A DNA stretch of 64,000 bases from Protonemura montana (taxonomy: Eukaryota > Arthropoda > Insecta > Plecoptera > Nemouridae), in NCBI GenBank assembly GCA_947568835.1, contig OX387604.1, positions 20,551,076-20,615,075 of the forward strand, given 5' to 3'. How positions within the stretch are numbered: the first letter of the stretch is position 1; every line of letters starts with the position of its first letter. Under the pieces are notes generated by a model. That model made no database searches. It saw only the letters and a list, made by a program, of their open reading frames with translations, and was not told the origin of the DNA. The position numbers and the translations under genes were made by a program. This document shows positions 36,361 through 48,000 of this stretch, in pieces.

Positions 36361-37013
36361 GGCCCGTTCACAATTGCAGTAGCAGTAGCAGTAGCAGTAA
36401 CGCAGACGCAGAATTCGAATTGAGGCATTCACAACAACAGTAGCAGTAAGCCACCAGCCAATAGAAAACGAGAAAATGAGCCAATAGAAAGTCAGTGGCT
36501 GCCATTTTGGATGCGGGTGACAGCTGATAGTCTGGTTTCCAACAGCACGCACAAGTTTCGAAGTAATAACCGCAGAGATAAATATTGATACTAGTAATGG
36601 ATAAAAATCAAACGGTTGCCGCATTCAATGCTGTGTAACAGTTATGCTTGCCTGTACATATTTATTAAAAAAACGGAGACAACAAAGGCCTCGAAGGTGG
36701 TGGGTTCGTCCAATCAACCAACGTCGGCGTGAGCAAGGGGATTTTAATAATCTTCTCCAAGAGATCATATAGCGCTGGGCAACTTATGTATAAATTAATC
36801 AAATTTTCATCAAAATTTTCCATAGCACCTAATTCGGAAGAACAATTACAAAGCAAACAAAGCGAACCACAAAGCTAACAACAACAAAATTGGCGCAAAT
36901 TGTGATGTCTAGGTTATGTTGTTAGTTGGATATGTCAGCTGGTGAATGTTTTCGCGCGCCAACACTAACATCTGATTGGTTCATTCTTACGGTCGACGCA
37001 GGACGTAACCGTA
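36361..37013 (-). mobile_element. internally deleted Harbinger derivative
   Basis: Begins with the terminal motif GGCCCGTTCACAATTGCAG. Bases 36361 to about 36765 match, inverted, the transposase end of the full element (about 39752-40156). From about 36766 to 37013 it matches, inverted, the MADF-gene end (about 37158-37403). The middle, with most of both genes, is deleted at a junction with microhomology. A single-base loss near the transposase start codon also shifts its frame. This is a non-autonomous copy in the making. Confidence 0.8.
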
Positions 37014-37343
37014 GGCCCGTTCACAATTGCAGTAGCAGTAGCAGTAGCAGTAAACGTGAAAGTTTGGCTTATGGGCATGCGTATCACCGTTCACATCACC
37101 ATGCTGTAAACGCAACGACGCAAACGCTAACGTAAAGTTTGCAAACTTCTAACTTTACGGTTACGTCCTGCGTCGACCGTAAGAATGAACCAATCAGATG
37201 TTAGTGTTGGCGCGCGAAAACATTCACCAGCTGACATATCCAACTAAACATAACCTAGACATCACAATTTGCGCCAATTTTGTTGTTGTTAGCTTTGTGG
37301 TTCGCTTTGTTTGCTTTGAAATTGTTCTTCCGAATTAGGTGCT

Positions 37344-38359
37344 ATGGATTTTGATGAAAATTTGATTAATTTATACATAAGTTGCCCAGCGCTGTATGAC
37401 AAGAGTAGCGTGGACTACAGCAAAAGTCCGGTATATAAAGAAAATCTGTGGAAGGCTATCTCATCAGAGATGCAACTGCCAGGTATGTTACCACGTCTCG
37501 ATCGTAAACAATTACGTTTTTTTCTAATCCATTTGGCCACTCACTAATGGTCCTTGTGTTGTTTAACTTCAGTGGCCCAGTGTCAGACCAGAGTGAAGCA
37601 ACTGCGGGAACGCTTCAATAGAGAAAAGAAGAAGGAAGCGGACCGTACCAAAAGCGGTGCAGGCTCCTCGCAAGGCTCTTCATGGCCTTTGATGAAATTG
37701 TGCTCTTTTTGGGGAGATCACATCAAACCAAGGAATACAATTTCATCAATGGCCATGAAGCCAGGCCCTAGCCAGGCAGAAACTGCGTGCGATGAGCAGG
37801 ACGCAGAAGATAGCAACTCAATCGACATCCCCGTTGATGAGTAAGTGACGTCTTTAATGTAGCTATGGCTACCGAAGGAAACCATGTTGTCAGTATTCAA
37901 AATCCAGTTTGATTGCCAATGGTGCGAAGATGCTGTTGAAATTTGTTTCGTATCGATGAGTCACTTGGAATGGGCTGTACGACACTGTTGTTACTGACAC
38001 AGTTCAAACTTTATTGTAGGGTTACCACTCCGGAAGGTCCGTTGTCGACGAACATCACAAATCGGCAACGATCCACCTCCGAATCCAGCTCCAGCCAGAA
38101 GCCCTTGTGCAAAAAACGGCGTCTGAGCGATGATACCTCGATGATCATAGATCACATGGCCAAGGTGGCCGAAGCGGCCTCAAAGTTGGCCAACCAGACT
38201 TCGACGGCTGGCATACAAGCCAACGATGAGGAGGCAATCTTTGCCCAGTATATTATATCAACTATGAGGGCAATGGGTGATGACTTACGGGAGGATCTTC
38301 GTATCGATATCATGCAACTGCTCCGAACGTACAAGGCCAAAGCTCGTAAAGAGAATTAA
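37344..38359 (+). CDS. MADF-BESS DNA-binding protein of the Harbinger element
   Basis: Three exons: 37344-37482, 37573-37840 and 38020-38359; the splice phases agree. The N-terminus (FDENLINLYISCPALYD ... YKENLWKAIS) and exon 2 (CQTRVKQLRERFNREKKKE) form a MADF/Myb-like helix-turn-helix. The C-terminus (EEAIFAQYIISTMRAMGDDL) has the spacing of a BESS protein-interaction motif. In known Harbinger elements the Myb-like partner recruits the transposase to DNA and the nucleus. A basic KKRR patch in exon 3 is a likely nuclear signal. AATAAA at 38392-38397. No internal stops. Confidence 0.8.
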
Positions 38360-38516
38360 GAATTGCCTTCAGCCATAAGTGTAATTAAAGAAATAAAATC
38401 AATTACTCTACAAGTTACATGAATATATTTTATACCAATAATTACATCCATTTTGACTCTCAGCCATCTATTTCCAGTGAAATTTAGTAATACAAAATTC
38501 TCTCTGGTCTAACCGA

Positions 38517-39932
38517 TCAATCGAACACACGTAAACCTCTCCGCACCATGTCCCACTGCCAATCTACAGCCCCTGCTCTTGTAGATAAGTATTGTGCCAT
38601 GAGTTCTCGAAGACGGTTAGATTCCATGGTCGAGTTACGTGACGACATTCTTCTCGGCAGAGTGTTCAAATCTTGCATTGCACCTACATCTTCTGGAACA
38701 TCACTTCTCCATCCTCCCGGTTGAATTACATCATTTACTTCACAATCTGTGTATGAAGGAGGGCAGTATGTTTTATTTGTGTTTTCTTCACTCTTTTTTA
38801 GGAAATTGTGTAAGCATACTGTAGCTTTCACAATACTGTCTACAGTTTCAGGCTGAGCACCTATAACTCGATGAAAAATTCTCCATCTAGCAGCCAAAAT
38901 CCCAAACGCATTTTCAATTACCCTCCGTGCTCTTGAAAGCCGATAATTAAAAATTTGTTTAACTTCAGACAGGTTCTTCCCTGGGAACGGTCTGAGAATG
39001 TTGCAGTGTAGGCCAAATGCCTCGTCGGCAGCAAAAAAATAGGGTATTGGTTCAGCCGTATACGGTAACGGTATAGGGGGTGGAAGCGGCAAAGTACCGG
39101 CAAACAATTGCTTTCCAAACTCTGAATGACGCAGAATGCCGCCATCAGCTTGGGACCCATAAGCCCCAATATCTACATGAGTAAATAAGTAATCGGCATT
39201 ACAAACTGCCAGTAGAACAATGCTGAAATGTTTCTTATAGTTAAAATAGTTGGAACCGGAATTGTTTGGTGCTTGAATAGTTATATGTTTTCCGTCGATT
39301 GCTCCGACGCAGTTCCATAAATTCCATTTGTCGGTGAAATTGTCAGCAAAAGAAGCATAGTCATTTTCTTTGGGCTCCGCAATGTAAATGGGAGACAGCA
39401 CGTCCCAGATTGCATTTGTGGTTTCAAAGATGACGTTGCAGCATGTTGATTTGCCGATCCGATATGCCCACGCTATCGACTGAAGCGAGTCTCCTGTAGC
39501 CAAATGTCTGCAAAGCCAAAATAAATTACACAAATATAATAATATTATAGTTAGCTTGAAATGTTTAGCTAAACTGGTTGCTAAAATATGAAATACAAAC
39601 CTTAGAGTAATTGCCAAGCGAATGCCTTCAGACAGAGGTTGGCGGCGACTATGTTTCTTCAGCAAAGGCCCAACAAAGCTTAAAAGCTGGTCAAATCTTT
39701 CCGGGTTCATTCGTGTATACAAGAAAAATTGCTGCACATCACCAAGCCTCATCTCTTGGAGAAGATTATTAAAATCCCCTTGCTCATGCCGACGTTGGTT
39801 GATTGGACGAACCCACCACCTTCGAGACCTTTGTTGTCTCCGTTTTTTTAATAAATATGTACAGGCAAGCATAACTGTTACACAGCATTGAAATGCGGCA
39901 ACCGTTTGATTGTTATCCATTACTAGTATCAA
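38517..39932 (-). CDS. HARBI1-like DDE transposase
   Basis: Exons 39601-39932 and 38517-39507, split by a 93-bp GT/AG intron (39508-39600). That intron is a multiple of 3 without stops, so it also reads through; spliced length is about 440 residues. The likely start is the MDNNQ Met near 39920. Catalytic acids are visible: GAIDGKH, DIGAYGSQADGG and ARRVIENAFGIL (DDE). The LATGDSLQSIAWAYRIGKS helix-turn-helix region is typical of HARBI1. It converges on the MADF-BESS gene with 157 bp between stops. All key residues are intact, so the copy may be recently active. Confidence 0.9.
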   Translation of the reverse strand: MILVMDNNQTVAAFQCCVTVMLACTYLLKKRRQQRSRRWWVRPINQRRHEQGDFNNLLQEMRLGDVQQFFLYTRMNPERFDQLLSFVGPLLKKHSRRQPLSEGIRLAITLRFVFHILATSLAKHFKLTIILLYLCNLFWLCRHLATGDSLQSIAWAYRIGKSTCCNVIFETTNAIWDVLSPIYIAEPKENDYASFADNFTDKWNLWNCVGAIDGKHITIQAPNNSGSNYFNYKKHFSIVLLAVCNADYLFTHVDIGAYGSQADGGILRHSEFGKQLFAGTLPLPPPIPLPYTAEPIPYFFAADEAFGLHCNILRPFPGKNLSEVKQIFNYRLSRARRVIENAFGILAARWRIFHRVIGAQPETVDSIVKATVCLHNFLKKSEENTNKTYCPPSYTDCEVNDVIQPGGWRSDVPEDVGAMQDLNTLPRRMSSRNSTMESNRLRELMAQYLSTRAGAVDWQWDMVRRGLRVFD

Positions 39933-40301
39933 TATTTATCTCTGCGGTTATTACTTCGAAACTTGTGCGTGCTGTTGGAAACCAGACTATCAGCTGTCAC
40001 CCGCATTCAAAATGGCAGCCACTGACTTTCTATTGGCTCATTTTCTCGTTTTCTATTGGCTGGTGGCTTACTGCTACTGTTGTTGTGAATGCCTCAATTC
40101 GAATTCTGCGTCTGCGTTACTGCTACTGCTACTGCTACTGCAATTGTGAACGGGCCTTAAAGTTAGAAGTTTGCAAACTTTACGTTAGCGTTTGCGTCGT
40201 TGCGTTTACAGCATGGTGATGTGAACGGTGATACGCATGCCCATAAGCCAAACTTTCACGTTTACTGCTCCTGCTACTGCTACTGCAATTGTGAACGGGC
40301 C

Positions 40302-40655
40302 CTCTGCGTGAAAAATGACTACCTTACCGACAAAAATGCAGAGTACCGGAAGTTCACGTTAAGTGGAGCCACTGTCGTATGAAATTTAATTTCGATATGT
40401 ATAGTAGGTTACTCGCTTCTTAATATTGTTACGTGTATATCGATCGTTGAGGTAAACATTGATGAAGATTTTTTGAGCATGAAAAGTTTCAAAAGTGAGT
40501 TAACCTACGAGAAATATCGAAATTAAAATTCATACGACAGTGGCTCCACTTAACGTGAACTTCCGGTACTCTGCATTTTTGTCGGTAAGGTAGTCATTTT
40601 TCACGCAGAGACTGTAACATTGACGTTGAAACTCTACCTATAACCTACACTCAAC
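40302..40655. repeat. hairpin right arm of the outer element
   Basis: 97-bp arms (40302-40398 and 40513-40609) are near-perfect inverted repeats around a loop of about 114 bp, followed by the outer terminal repeat. No coding potential. Confidence 0.8.
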
Positions 40656-40663
40656 GGTATAAT

Positions 40664-41139
40664 ACAGGAGCTACACAATTCCCTTTTAGCACCTCCCTTG
40701 CGGTTTGGAAATAAAAGTAAAACTGGGCATTGTAATTTCTGGTGACCAAACTGCATACATAGAAGATACACAAGCACAACGAAATATACTGACTTACATT
40801 CCTTCAACTTGACATGAATCACCAGATGAACTAATCTACTGTTATCGTACCAAATCGGGCCGTGCATTTTGATTCCAACGAGCTAAAGTACCTACATTTC
40901 CAGTCTTGTAAATTTACGTTGCCCAATCCTCAGAAGATGAAATGTATACGCATGGATGTTGATAACATCACACTTTATATAAAAATAAACCTTGATTTTA
41001 TTAAACAATCTAACATCGTTACCATTTCCATTAACCAACCTTTTATAATTTTCTGATCAACTTTCTTAAGATGTACATTAACAAAAACCCATTCACACTT
41101 CTTTCCTATTTTAATTGAAGCAACGAGTTTGAAGACCAT
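40664..41139. other. unique sequence, nothing recognised
   Basis: AT-rich sequence between the nested transposon and the SINE-like repeat. Short open frames only. Confidence 0.5.
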
Positions 41140-41585
41140 TGATTGATTATTGGGGTTTAAAGATGCACTGTTTTTACATCCAGCCATGTGGCACTGATCC
41201 AATGCCGTCGGCACTGATCCATAGTAATGATGATGATGATGATGATGATGAACCTAGCCTAGCATAAAAGGGAGGAGGGGAAACCTGGTGCCGGCAAGTA
41301 GCCTACAGTCGAAAAGCACCGAAGGGACCACCGGCTAAATGTACCTTCCGAAGGGCGGTACAACGCAAACAACAGGATTCCTCGACAAACCCATGCTGTC
41401 GAAAGGTTGATAAGCATGGCGAACGAAATAAACAAGGCATACTAACTTTTACCCCTCCAACCTCTCTCCCGAACAGAACTGGTCATATGTGCGAGGTCAC
41501 TCATCTAATACCTGACTCAGCGCAGTGTTGATTAATTTTGGTAATCTCACGAGAACCGGTGTTTCCAACACACCAAACTGTTTGG
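41140..41585 (+). repeat. SINE-like dispersed repeat, copy A
   Basis: About 430 bp, from a GATTGATT...GGTTTAA head to a GAGAACCGG...TTTCCAACAC tail. It matches copy B at 47150-47572 along its length with many substitutions and small indels. A (GAT)n tract (41226-41251) has expanded within it. No RNA polymerase III boxes were confidently identified. Confidence 0.7.
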
Positions 41586-41612
41586 TAACGAAAAAGAAAA
41601 ATTATGCGTTAC

Positions 41613-41727
41613 TCTAAAAGGGAGAGAGGTTGGAGGGATGAAAGTTAGTACAGCAACTTCATTCGAATTGCTGATCTACCTCTCGACAGCCTGGATGTGT
41701 GGAGGAACCCTGCTGTTCGAGTTGTTC
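41613..41727 (-). repeat. SINE-like repeat, inverted truncated copy
   Basis: Matches, in reverse orientation, the CCCCTCCAACCTCTCTCCC...CTCGACAAACC central part of copy A, which lies about 30 bp to the left. The two can fold into an imperfect hairpin. Confidence 0.65.
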
Positions 41728-41859
41728 CTCTTATCTTATTATAATTGTATCTTACTGTATAGAGCTTATACAGTTACCCTGAAAGTTATCAGTCACCAAA
41801 TTTCCAAATATCGAAATTCGGTGCGTGAAATCATGGCTTATAAATTTTGAAACGTCCGC

Positions 41860-42030
41860 CAGAAAGCGTCGAGCGCCAGTGATGTAGCGGACCTAGCGGC
41901 GCGCGGGCTGATCAGTGAGCGCTACGCTGCATATGGCCGCTCGCGAATCTGAACGCATTCTCGTGTCTGGCGGGGCCCGGCTAATTTTGCCAAATTTCGG
42001 GTTTCGTTTACAATTCTTCTTATTTTTTTC
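41860..42030 (+). promoter_or_regulatory. CpG-rich promoter region of the TSR2-like gene
   Basis: A GC- and CpG-rich patch (repeated CGCG, GCGG, GCGC words) in otherwise AT-rich DNA, ending just before the ATG at 42034. No TATA box at a suitable distance. It looks like a housekeeping-type promoter, in line with a ribosome-biogenesis gene. Confidence 0.45.
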
Positions 42031-42033
42031 ACT

Positions 42034-42090
42034 ATGGACAAGCTTAGACGCGCCGTGGAGGTCGTTTTCAATAATTGGACTGCGCTGGAG
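42034..42090 (+). CDS. TSR2-like exon 1
   Basis: 19 codons from ATG to a phase-0 GTAACT donor. Encodes LRRAVEVVFNNWTALE, matching the TSR2 N-terminal helix with its conserved Trp and Leu. This ATG was chosen because it immediately precedes that helix and follows the CpG-rich region. Confidence 0.7.
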
Positions 42091-45000
42091 GTAACTTAAT
42101 TATCATTGTGAATAGTGAAGCAAAATAATATAGTAAAATATTCCTTCCAAGCACAAGCATGGTACCCTCGCGAGCACGCGGTAGATTAACCTAACAAATT
42201 TGAACAAAGTTTCATAATTATTTTTTGTTTGGAGCGAATAATATTTCTAGTTGAAATTCAATCTTGGCATTTCAAACGGGTAATAATGTGCTATACCGCA
42301 ACAAGGTTAATTGTTGTTTGATCGCATTTTGCTTGGCATCGTTGTATTCCTTGTACAATTACGATTCGATATAGGTCTGGAGACATTTGCAGCGATGTCT
42401 TTTTTGGATGTAGTTGTGAATTCGATGGTTCATTGCATTTTTTTTAGGGTTCTACTGTGCGGAGTGGTGACTATTTGACATGTGGCCGTTTGTTAAGGGT
42501 TCTTGTTCATTCTCCTAGGTGCTCTCGAGCAGTGGATGCCACATGTGTGCCGGGCACCTTAACGTATGCCCTGACCAAATTTCGACTCGGGTTGGCTGCA
42601 ACATTTTTTTCTTGGTCCCCACTGATGCCTTATACGGAATCATTATCAAATTATTGGTTTACTGTTAGGACGTCACGTGTGCGGTGGCTTAGCATAGTTT
42701 AACCGCAATGGCTTGGGGAGTCTATGACGACTACGATATATGGATTATATAGATTGTCTAGTTATGAATTCATTTTATGGTGCTCTAGGTGCTCTCGAGC
42801 AGTGGATGCCACATGTGTGCCGGGCACCTTAACGTATGCCCTGACCAAATTTCGACTCGGGTTGGCTGCAACATTTTTTTCTTGGTCCCCACTGATGCCT
42901 TATACGGAATCATTATCAAATTATTGGTTTACTGTTAGGACGTCACGTGTGCGGTGGCTTAGCATAGTTTAACCGCAATGGCTTGGGGAGTCCATGACGA
43001 CTACGATATATGGATTATATAGATTGTCTAGTTATGAATTCATTTTATGTGATCAAATGCAAAATTTCAGTGCTGGAAATACTAGTTTATCACTGACATC
43101 ATATTAGGTAGTCTGACAGACTGGCCGTCATAACAGAATCAACAGTCAAATAATCGCAAAATTCCGCCAGGTGCCACTGTCAATGTTCCGCGACCTGTAT
43201 CACACTACTGCTACCCTTATCGGTTCAGAATTTCCAAGAGGTCCATTGCATCTCCTAGACTTTTTTTTTTTTTTTTAATTGCAAAAGTTGGCAACAAAAA
43301 ACACAATTTTAGATCGACTTAATTTTAGGCTATTTTAAGTGCGGCAATATAAATCAAAATTGCCGAATTTGTAGGTCTTGGAGCCCACAGTTATGGAAGT
43401 AGTGGTTTTTTTTTCAGTGTTACCCTTTTTAGGGCTACAAACCCATCAAAAAGTAGCTTTATTGTGTAATTGTACCAATTTGAATCCTGACTTAATATTT
43501 AATTTTCAGATGGCGGCCCATCAATCCGGTGCTATGAACAGCACTTGTGTTATTTTATACACCATTGATGAGATTATGATGACCCTTCGCAAGGCGTATC
43601 GAAATTCGTCGCGTAAGTTATTTTCTCAGGTTCAACAGATGAAAGATTTGGTAGAGGTTTTCTATAACCTTCTTATTAGTTTTTGGTCCTAAAAATATGC
43701 CATCAAAAACACACCCTAAAAAGCTTGGAACTGTCTCTCTATTCACTGAGCTTCCTATGTCCTCTCTAATGCAAATCTCTGAATTAAAAATCACACAAAT
43801 CTCACATTAATTTATTTTTTCAATTCGGAAACACGCGAGTCCGTAATTCATTGGCACCTTTGCCTCCTATTTCACTGGATTTGAACTGTAGTAAGTAATG
43901 CCTCCGATTCATAGTTACTTTTTTCAAGATTTATGATAAATTAGTAAAACAAATGTCTATATTTCAACGATGCATTCATCTCGGGCATTTACAATCAAAG
44001 GCTCGAATCCACTAGCAAACATTTTCCATCTTACTTGCTCCCTAAACAAAAAAGATTGTATCAAGGCTAATCTTCAATCCGTGTATATCTGTAATAATAA
44101 CGACTGCATAAATGTGCAATAAAAATCAAGTTATTTCAATAAAAAAATTGTGCTAGGTTGTTTTGATGAGGACGCCATATTGACTCTGATGGAAGATATG
44201 CTCGATCACAACTTTGACACCATCTGTGAGGACAACTCACCATATGAGATTGTAGAGGTCTTGTCAAAGCTACTTGGTTGTGCGGTGGATGGCGGAGACC
44301 CTCTACAGTTGCCAGAGCTCAAGTGTCTGTCGCAAGGAAAGAACTGGCTGCCGTTCTCACTCTTACCTGAGGTAGATTGATTTCTTGTAGTATGTGGTTT
44401 TATCTCTGTCTGTGTGTTATGACTTTGTTTCTTGTAGAAATACGAAGTATTGTTTCGCAACTTTTATCACTTCTAGTGATTTGGGGCAGCGTTTTTCCTG
44501 CAATATTTGGCGTTTTTACCTTGATCGATTGAACAAGGAATATTTTTTTTTTCAAATTTGAAGTGAATTTGACTATTAATGGATAGTTAAAATTTCTAAA
44601 GAAAGCATAATTTTGGATTATTTGTTGCTTTTCTTGGATTTTTGGAAAGATTTACATTCATTCTGCAACATTTGGTCTTATGATTTATCAAGCAATTTTC
44701 GATATCAAATTTTTCTAATTAAGTGTTAATTCTAGGCTAAGTCAAGTTACGATGTCTTCTAGGAAGTTGATGACTATGAAACAGAATTTTGTATTATTAT
44801 GAACACAAATAATTTCCTCTTTGACAGAATATAGAGCAATACCAGCCACAAGAATCAATAATAATTCAAAGAACAACATTTTCTCCTGTTTGGACTGTAA
44901 CCATGCAAATCAACTCTCAAATCTTACATCACTCAAAATCCTATCATTCACATCACTCAAGTCAGTTGGGAGGGCACATCTAGTAGTCATTCACAATGAT

Positions 45001-48000
45001 GGTGAGTAGGAAATTCTAGGACACCACAAGGCTGTTTTGCAAATCTCTTGATCTGTTTAATTAAAGAACCTGAAAACCGTCCTAGTGCCCCTTTAAAAAT
45101 TTTGCTCACCTTTATGTGTGTGGTTAGCAAAAAAGATCCCATTCCCTTCCCAAAAATTGGACGGTGGGGGGGGGGGGGGGGGGGGGGGGGTACATTAAAC
45201 TGTGGACCTGCCACCTTACTATCAGTGGCTTGTGTGAATATAGCTGATCATGAAGAAGCACTCAAAATGTATCTGCCTTCTTAATTGTGTACATTACTTT
45301 TAATACTCTAATGTTATTTTTGTTGTGATCAGGCCAAGGATGCCACTGTCTTTCCTGAGCTGAAGAAAGAGAAAAAAGATTCGTATTTAATGGTAAGCAT
45401 GATAGAATTAAGGATTTTTTGCCACCAATGTTTGCTAGTTAGTAATGGTGCCTCAAAAATCTTTTATTTTAAATTGTTTTCTAAATATACATAGAGCCAC
45501 GATTATATGGTGATGCTCCAATTGTTCTTATCTCTTGTTATTCTTACAAATGAGTGATTCATTGAATTCCCATCTCAAATATGTAAGAAGCTCATTGAAA
45601 AATCATCCATAACACCAAAATCAACTACTTCCCAGGAAGCGAAATGAGCCTTTTCCCATCCAATTATCTTAAATTTCAGATAATCTGTTCTTTTTTCATT
45701 TTTATCAAACCACATATCATGGAAAATAAATAAACAAACAAAGTAACCCATTTCACTAAAATGTGTGTATTTAGCGAAATAGCCACTAATTTCCATTCAA
45801 AAAATTTTAAATGTTTATTTTATCTCTCTAAACACACATTTCCATGAATTTGTCAGATTATTTCCCCCAGTCTTGTTGTCAGGTCTGTTCCTCATCAAAC
45901 GCTGTCAACATTCCTACGTTTAGGGGGTAGAAGTAGTAGGGCAAATTGTTTGCTGTAGGAAACCATTGCCATAGGTTGGCTGAACCTTCCCCTCCTTGCC
46001 ATGTGAGCACCAGCACCACATGCATTCAGTCTGCCTGTTGGTAGAGATTAGCTGGGATTTCAAATTTCAATGGTGTGTATTACATTTTTGACTTTTGAGG
46101 ATCAAACAAAGCAACTCTTTGAGAGTGATGGATATATTTTGATGTGTGGAATCTGGAACACCAGACTTGTCTGGGAGAAAAAAGACAATCTTGCAAAGTA
46201 TGTTGTTAGTACCAGGCAGTGGGTCTAATTCAAATTCTAATGGACATAAAAATCTCAAACCCCTCACTGACAAACTTTTTAGTTTTAAACTCTTTTTGGA
46301 AAATTAGTGTTACAAATAGGAACTAATTGAAATTAATTAAATTTTGCATCAATAATAATAAAAACATGGAGCTTATATGGATAAATGTTTCTTGTGTCTT
46401 ATTTGTTTTGTAGTTTTCTTGTGGCGTAACAATGTATTTTATGAAACATAAAGATATTAGCTACATTTTAAAGGAACTTAATGAACAGAAACACTACGTG
46501 TAACTATTTTTCTTTTTTTCGTCACCTATGTCCGAAATCTGCTATAGACATGAAATTCTGTACTTTTTCCATAACACCGAAATCCTAAAAGCTTACCACG
46601 AAATTAACGAAATCATAACACCATAAAATCTTGGCTCTAAATACAGCATTCACTGTTTTCTCTTACTTTTTTAAGAGACGGATACATTTCAAGATATTGG
46701 TTTTACTTTCCTGCTGACATGAGTTTATTAAAACCAGTGCAATTACTGTGTGTGGTCTCGAGTTTGACACCTTTGTGTTTTTTTTTTTTGCAGAATCTGT
46801 CCTGTCCGGATGTAACCCTGGGCTCTGACGATTGTGCTGGACCAAGCAGCAGGTGGAATGTTGGCCTGTGCTACCCAGGCATGGGTGAGACCACTGACAA
46901 CAGCAGTGTGGGGGGAGGCCCGCTCACCACCAACAAAGTGGTAGACACAGAATCTGGAAACTTCTGGAACAATGAGTGTTTCGGAGTTGCCGCCGGTACT
47001 TTTGATAAGGGGGGCGGTGTATACAAAACGGGATCTTCTACAAGTGCCTTGGTGAGTAATTTGTTAGACGGTTGAACAATGTAGGCATGCATTTTTGGGG
47101 AGTGCATTATTTTTGGCTAAAGGAGACAGTTTTTGAACTCGAAAATAATATTTGATTGATTTGTGGTGTTTAACGACGCACTGTTTTGACTTCTGGCCAT
47201 GCGGCACTGGCCTATTGGCGCCGGTGAATGGGAGGATAAAGATGAACCAAACCTAGCAGAAAAGAGGGGAGGGGAAACTCGGTGCCAGCACGTAGCCTAC
47301 TTCTGTCGAAGAGCACCAAGGGGACCACCAGTTTAACGACCCTTTCATTGGACGTTACAACGCGAACAACAGGATTCCTCCACAAATCCATATTGTTGAG
47401 AGGTTGATAAGTTGAAGTTGCTGTACTAACTTTCATCCCTCCAACCTTTCACCTGAATAGAACTGGTCATGTGTATGATGATCACCCATCCAATACCTGA
47501 CTCAGCGCAGTGTTGCTCAACTTCGGTGATCTAACGAGAACCGGTATTTCCATCACGTCAAACCTGAAATAATATTTTCAGGAAATAGTTTTAGAAAATT
47601 GAAAAAAAAAGTTAAAAGTAATTTCTTGTTGGTAATATAGTTGGACTTCAATTTATAGACAGAGTATTAATTCAGGATTTGGCATATCATTTGCTGGGAT
47701 AAAGTTTCTTTGCCTTAAAAATAATCAGGTAGAGAGTTGCGTTTTCTAGATGGATATCCTGGCCCAGAATATTAGTAAAGCACATAGATTTTCTCCTAAA
47801 ATATCATTGGAACTTTTTTGAGAGACTTCCCCCACCAAACTACCTTTTTCTTCGACTGCCCTTTACCATAGTTGGTTTTTATCTTTGCCCCAGCACCTAT
47901 ATATTTCACCAGCCTCCATTGGTTATATAAGCAAGTCGAATTTCATAAAAAGCAAGAGTCTCGGCAGGCACTGTTTCACGAGTTATTCTTTAACAATCAA

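Larger units (their letters stand above)
37014..40301. mobile_element. PIF/Harbinger DNA transposon, apparently full length
   Basis: Flanked by 144-bp inverted repeats (37014-37157 and 40158-40301), each starting with GGCCCGTTCACAATTGCAG and (GTAGCA)n. A second outward-facing terminal motif ends at 40156, just inside the right repeat. The interior holds two convergent genes: a MADF-BESS protein (+) and a HARBI1-like transposase (-). A transposase plus a DNA-binding partner is the known Harbinger layout. No clean 3-bp TWA target duplication is visible, probably because the insertions are stacked. Confidence 0.85.
36327..40655. mobile_element. outer foldback/MITE-like element containing a Harbinger cluster
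   Basis: The ends are inverted repeats of about 30 bp (36327-36358 against 40624-40655). The flanks carry an 8-bp direct repeat GGTATAAT at 36319-36326 and 40656-40663, an hAT-sized target duplication. The intact right part is itself a near-perfect hairpin: 40302-40398 pairs with 40513-40609. Comparing the arms shows that the Harbinger cluster (36361-40301) interrupts the left arm, replacing about 14 bp of it. Confidence 0.8.

Noticed and set aside
36361..36765. Second transposase gene
   Set aside because: Only the first part of the reading frame is present, it is frameshifted near the start, and it is joined to the MADF-gene end.
42457..42972. Two nearly identical frames of about 80 codons in TSR2-like intron 1
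   Set aside because: Produced by the 270-bp duplication; no domain and no consistent splice phase with exons 1 and 2.
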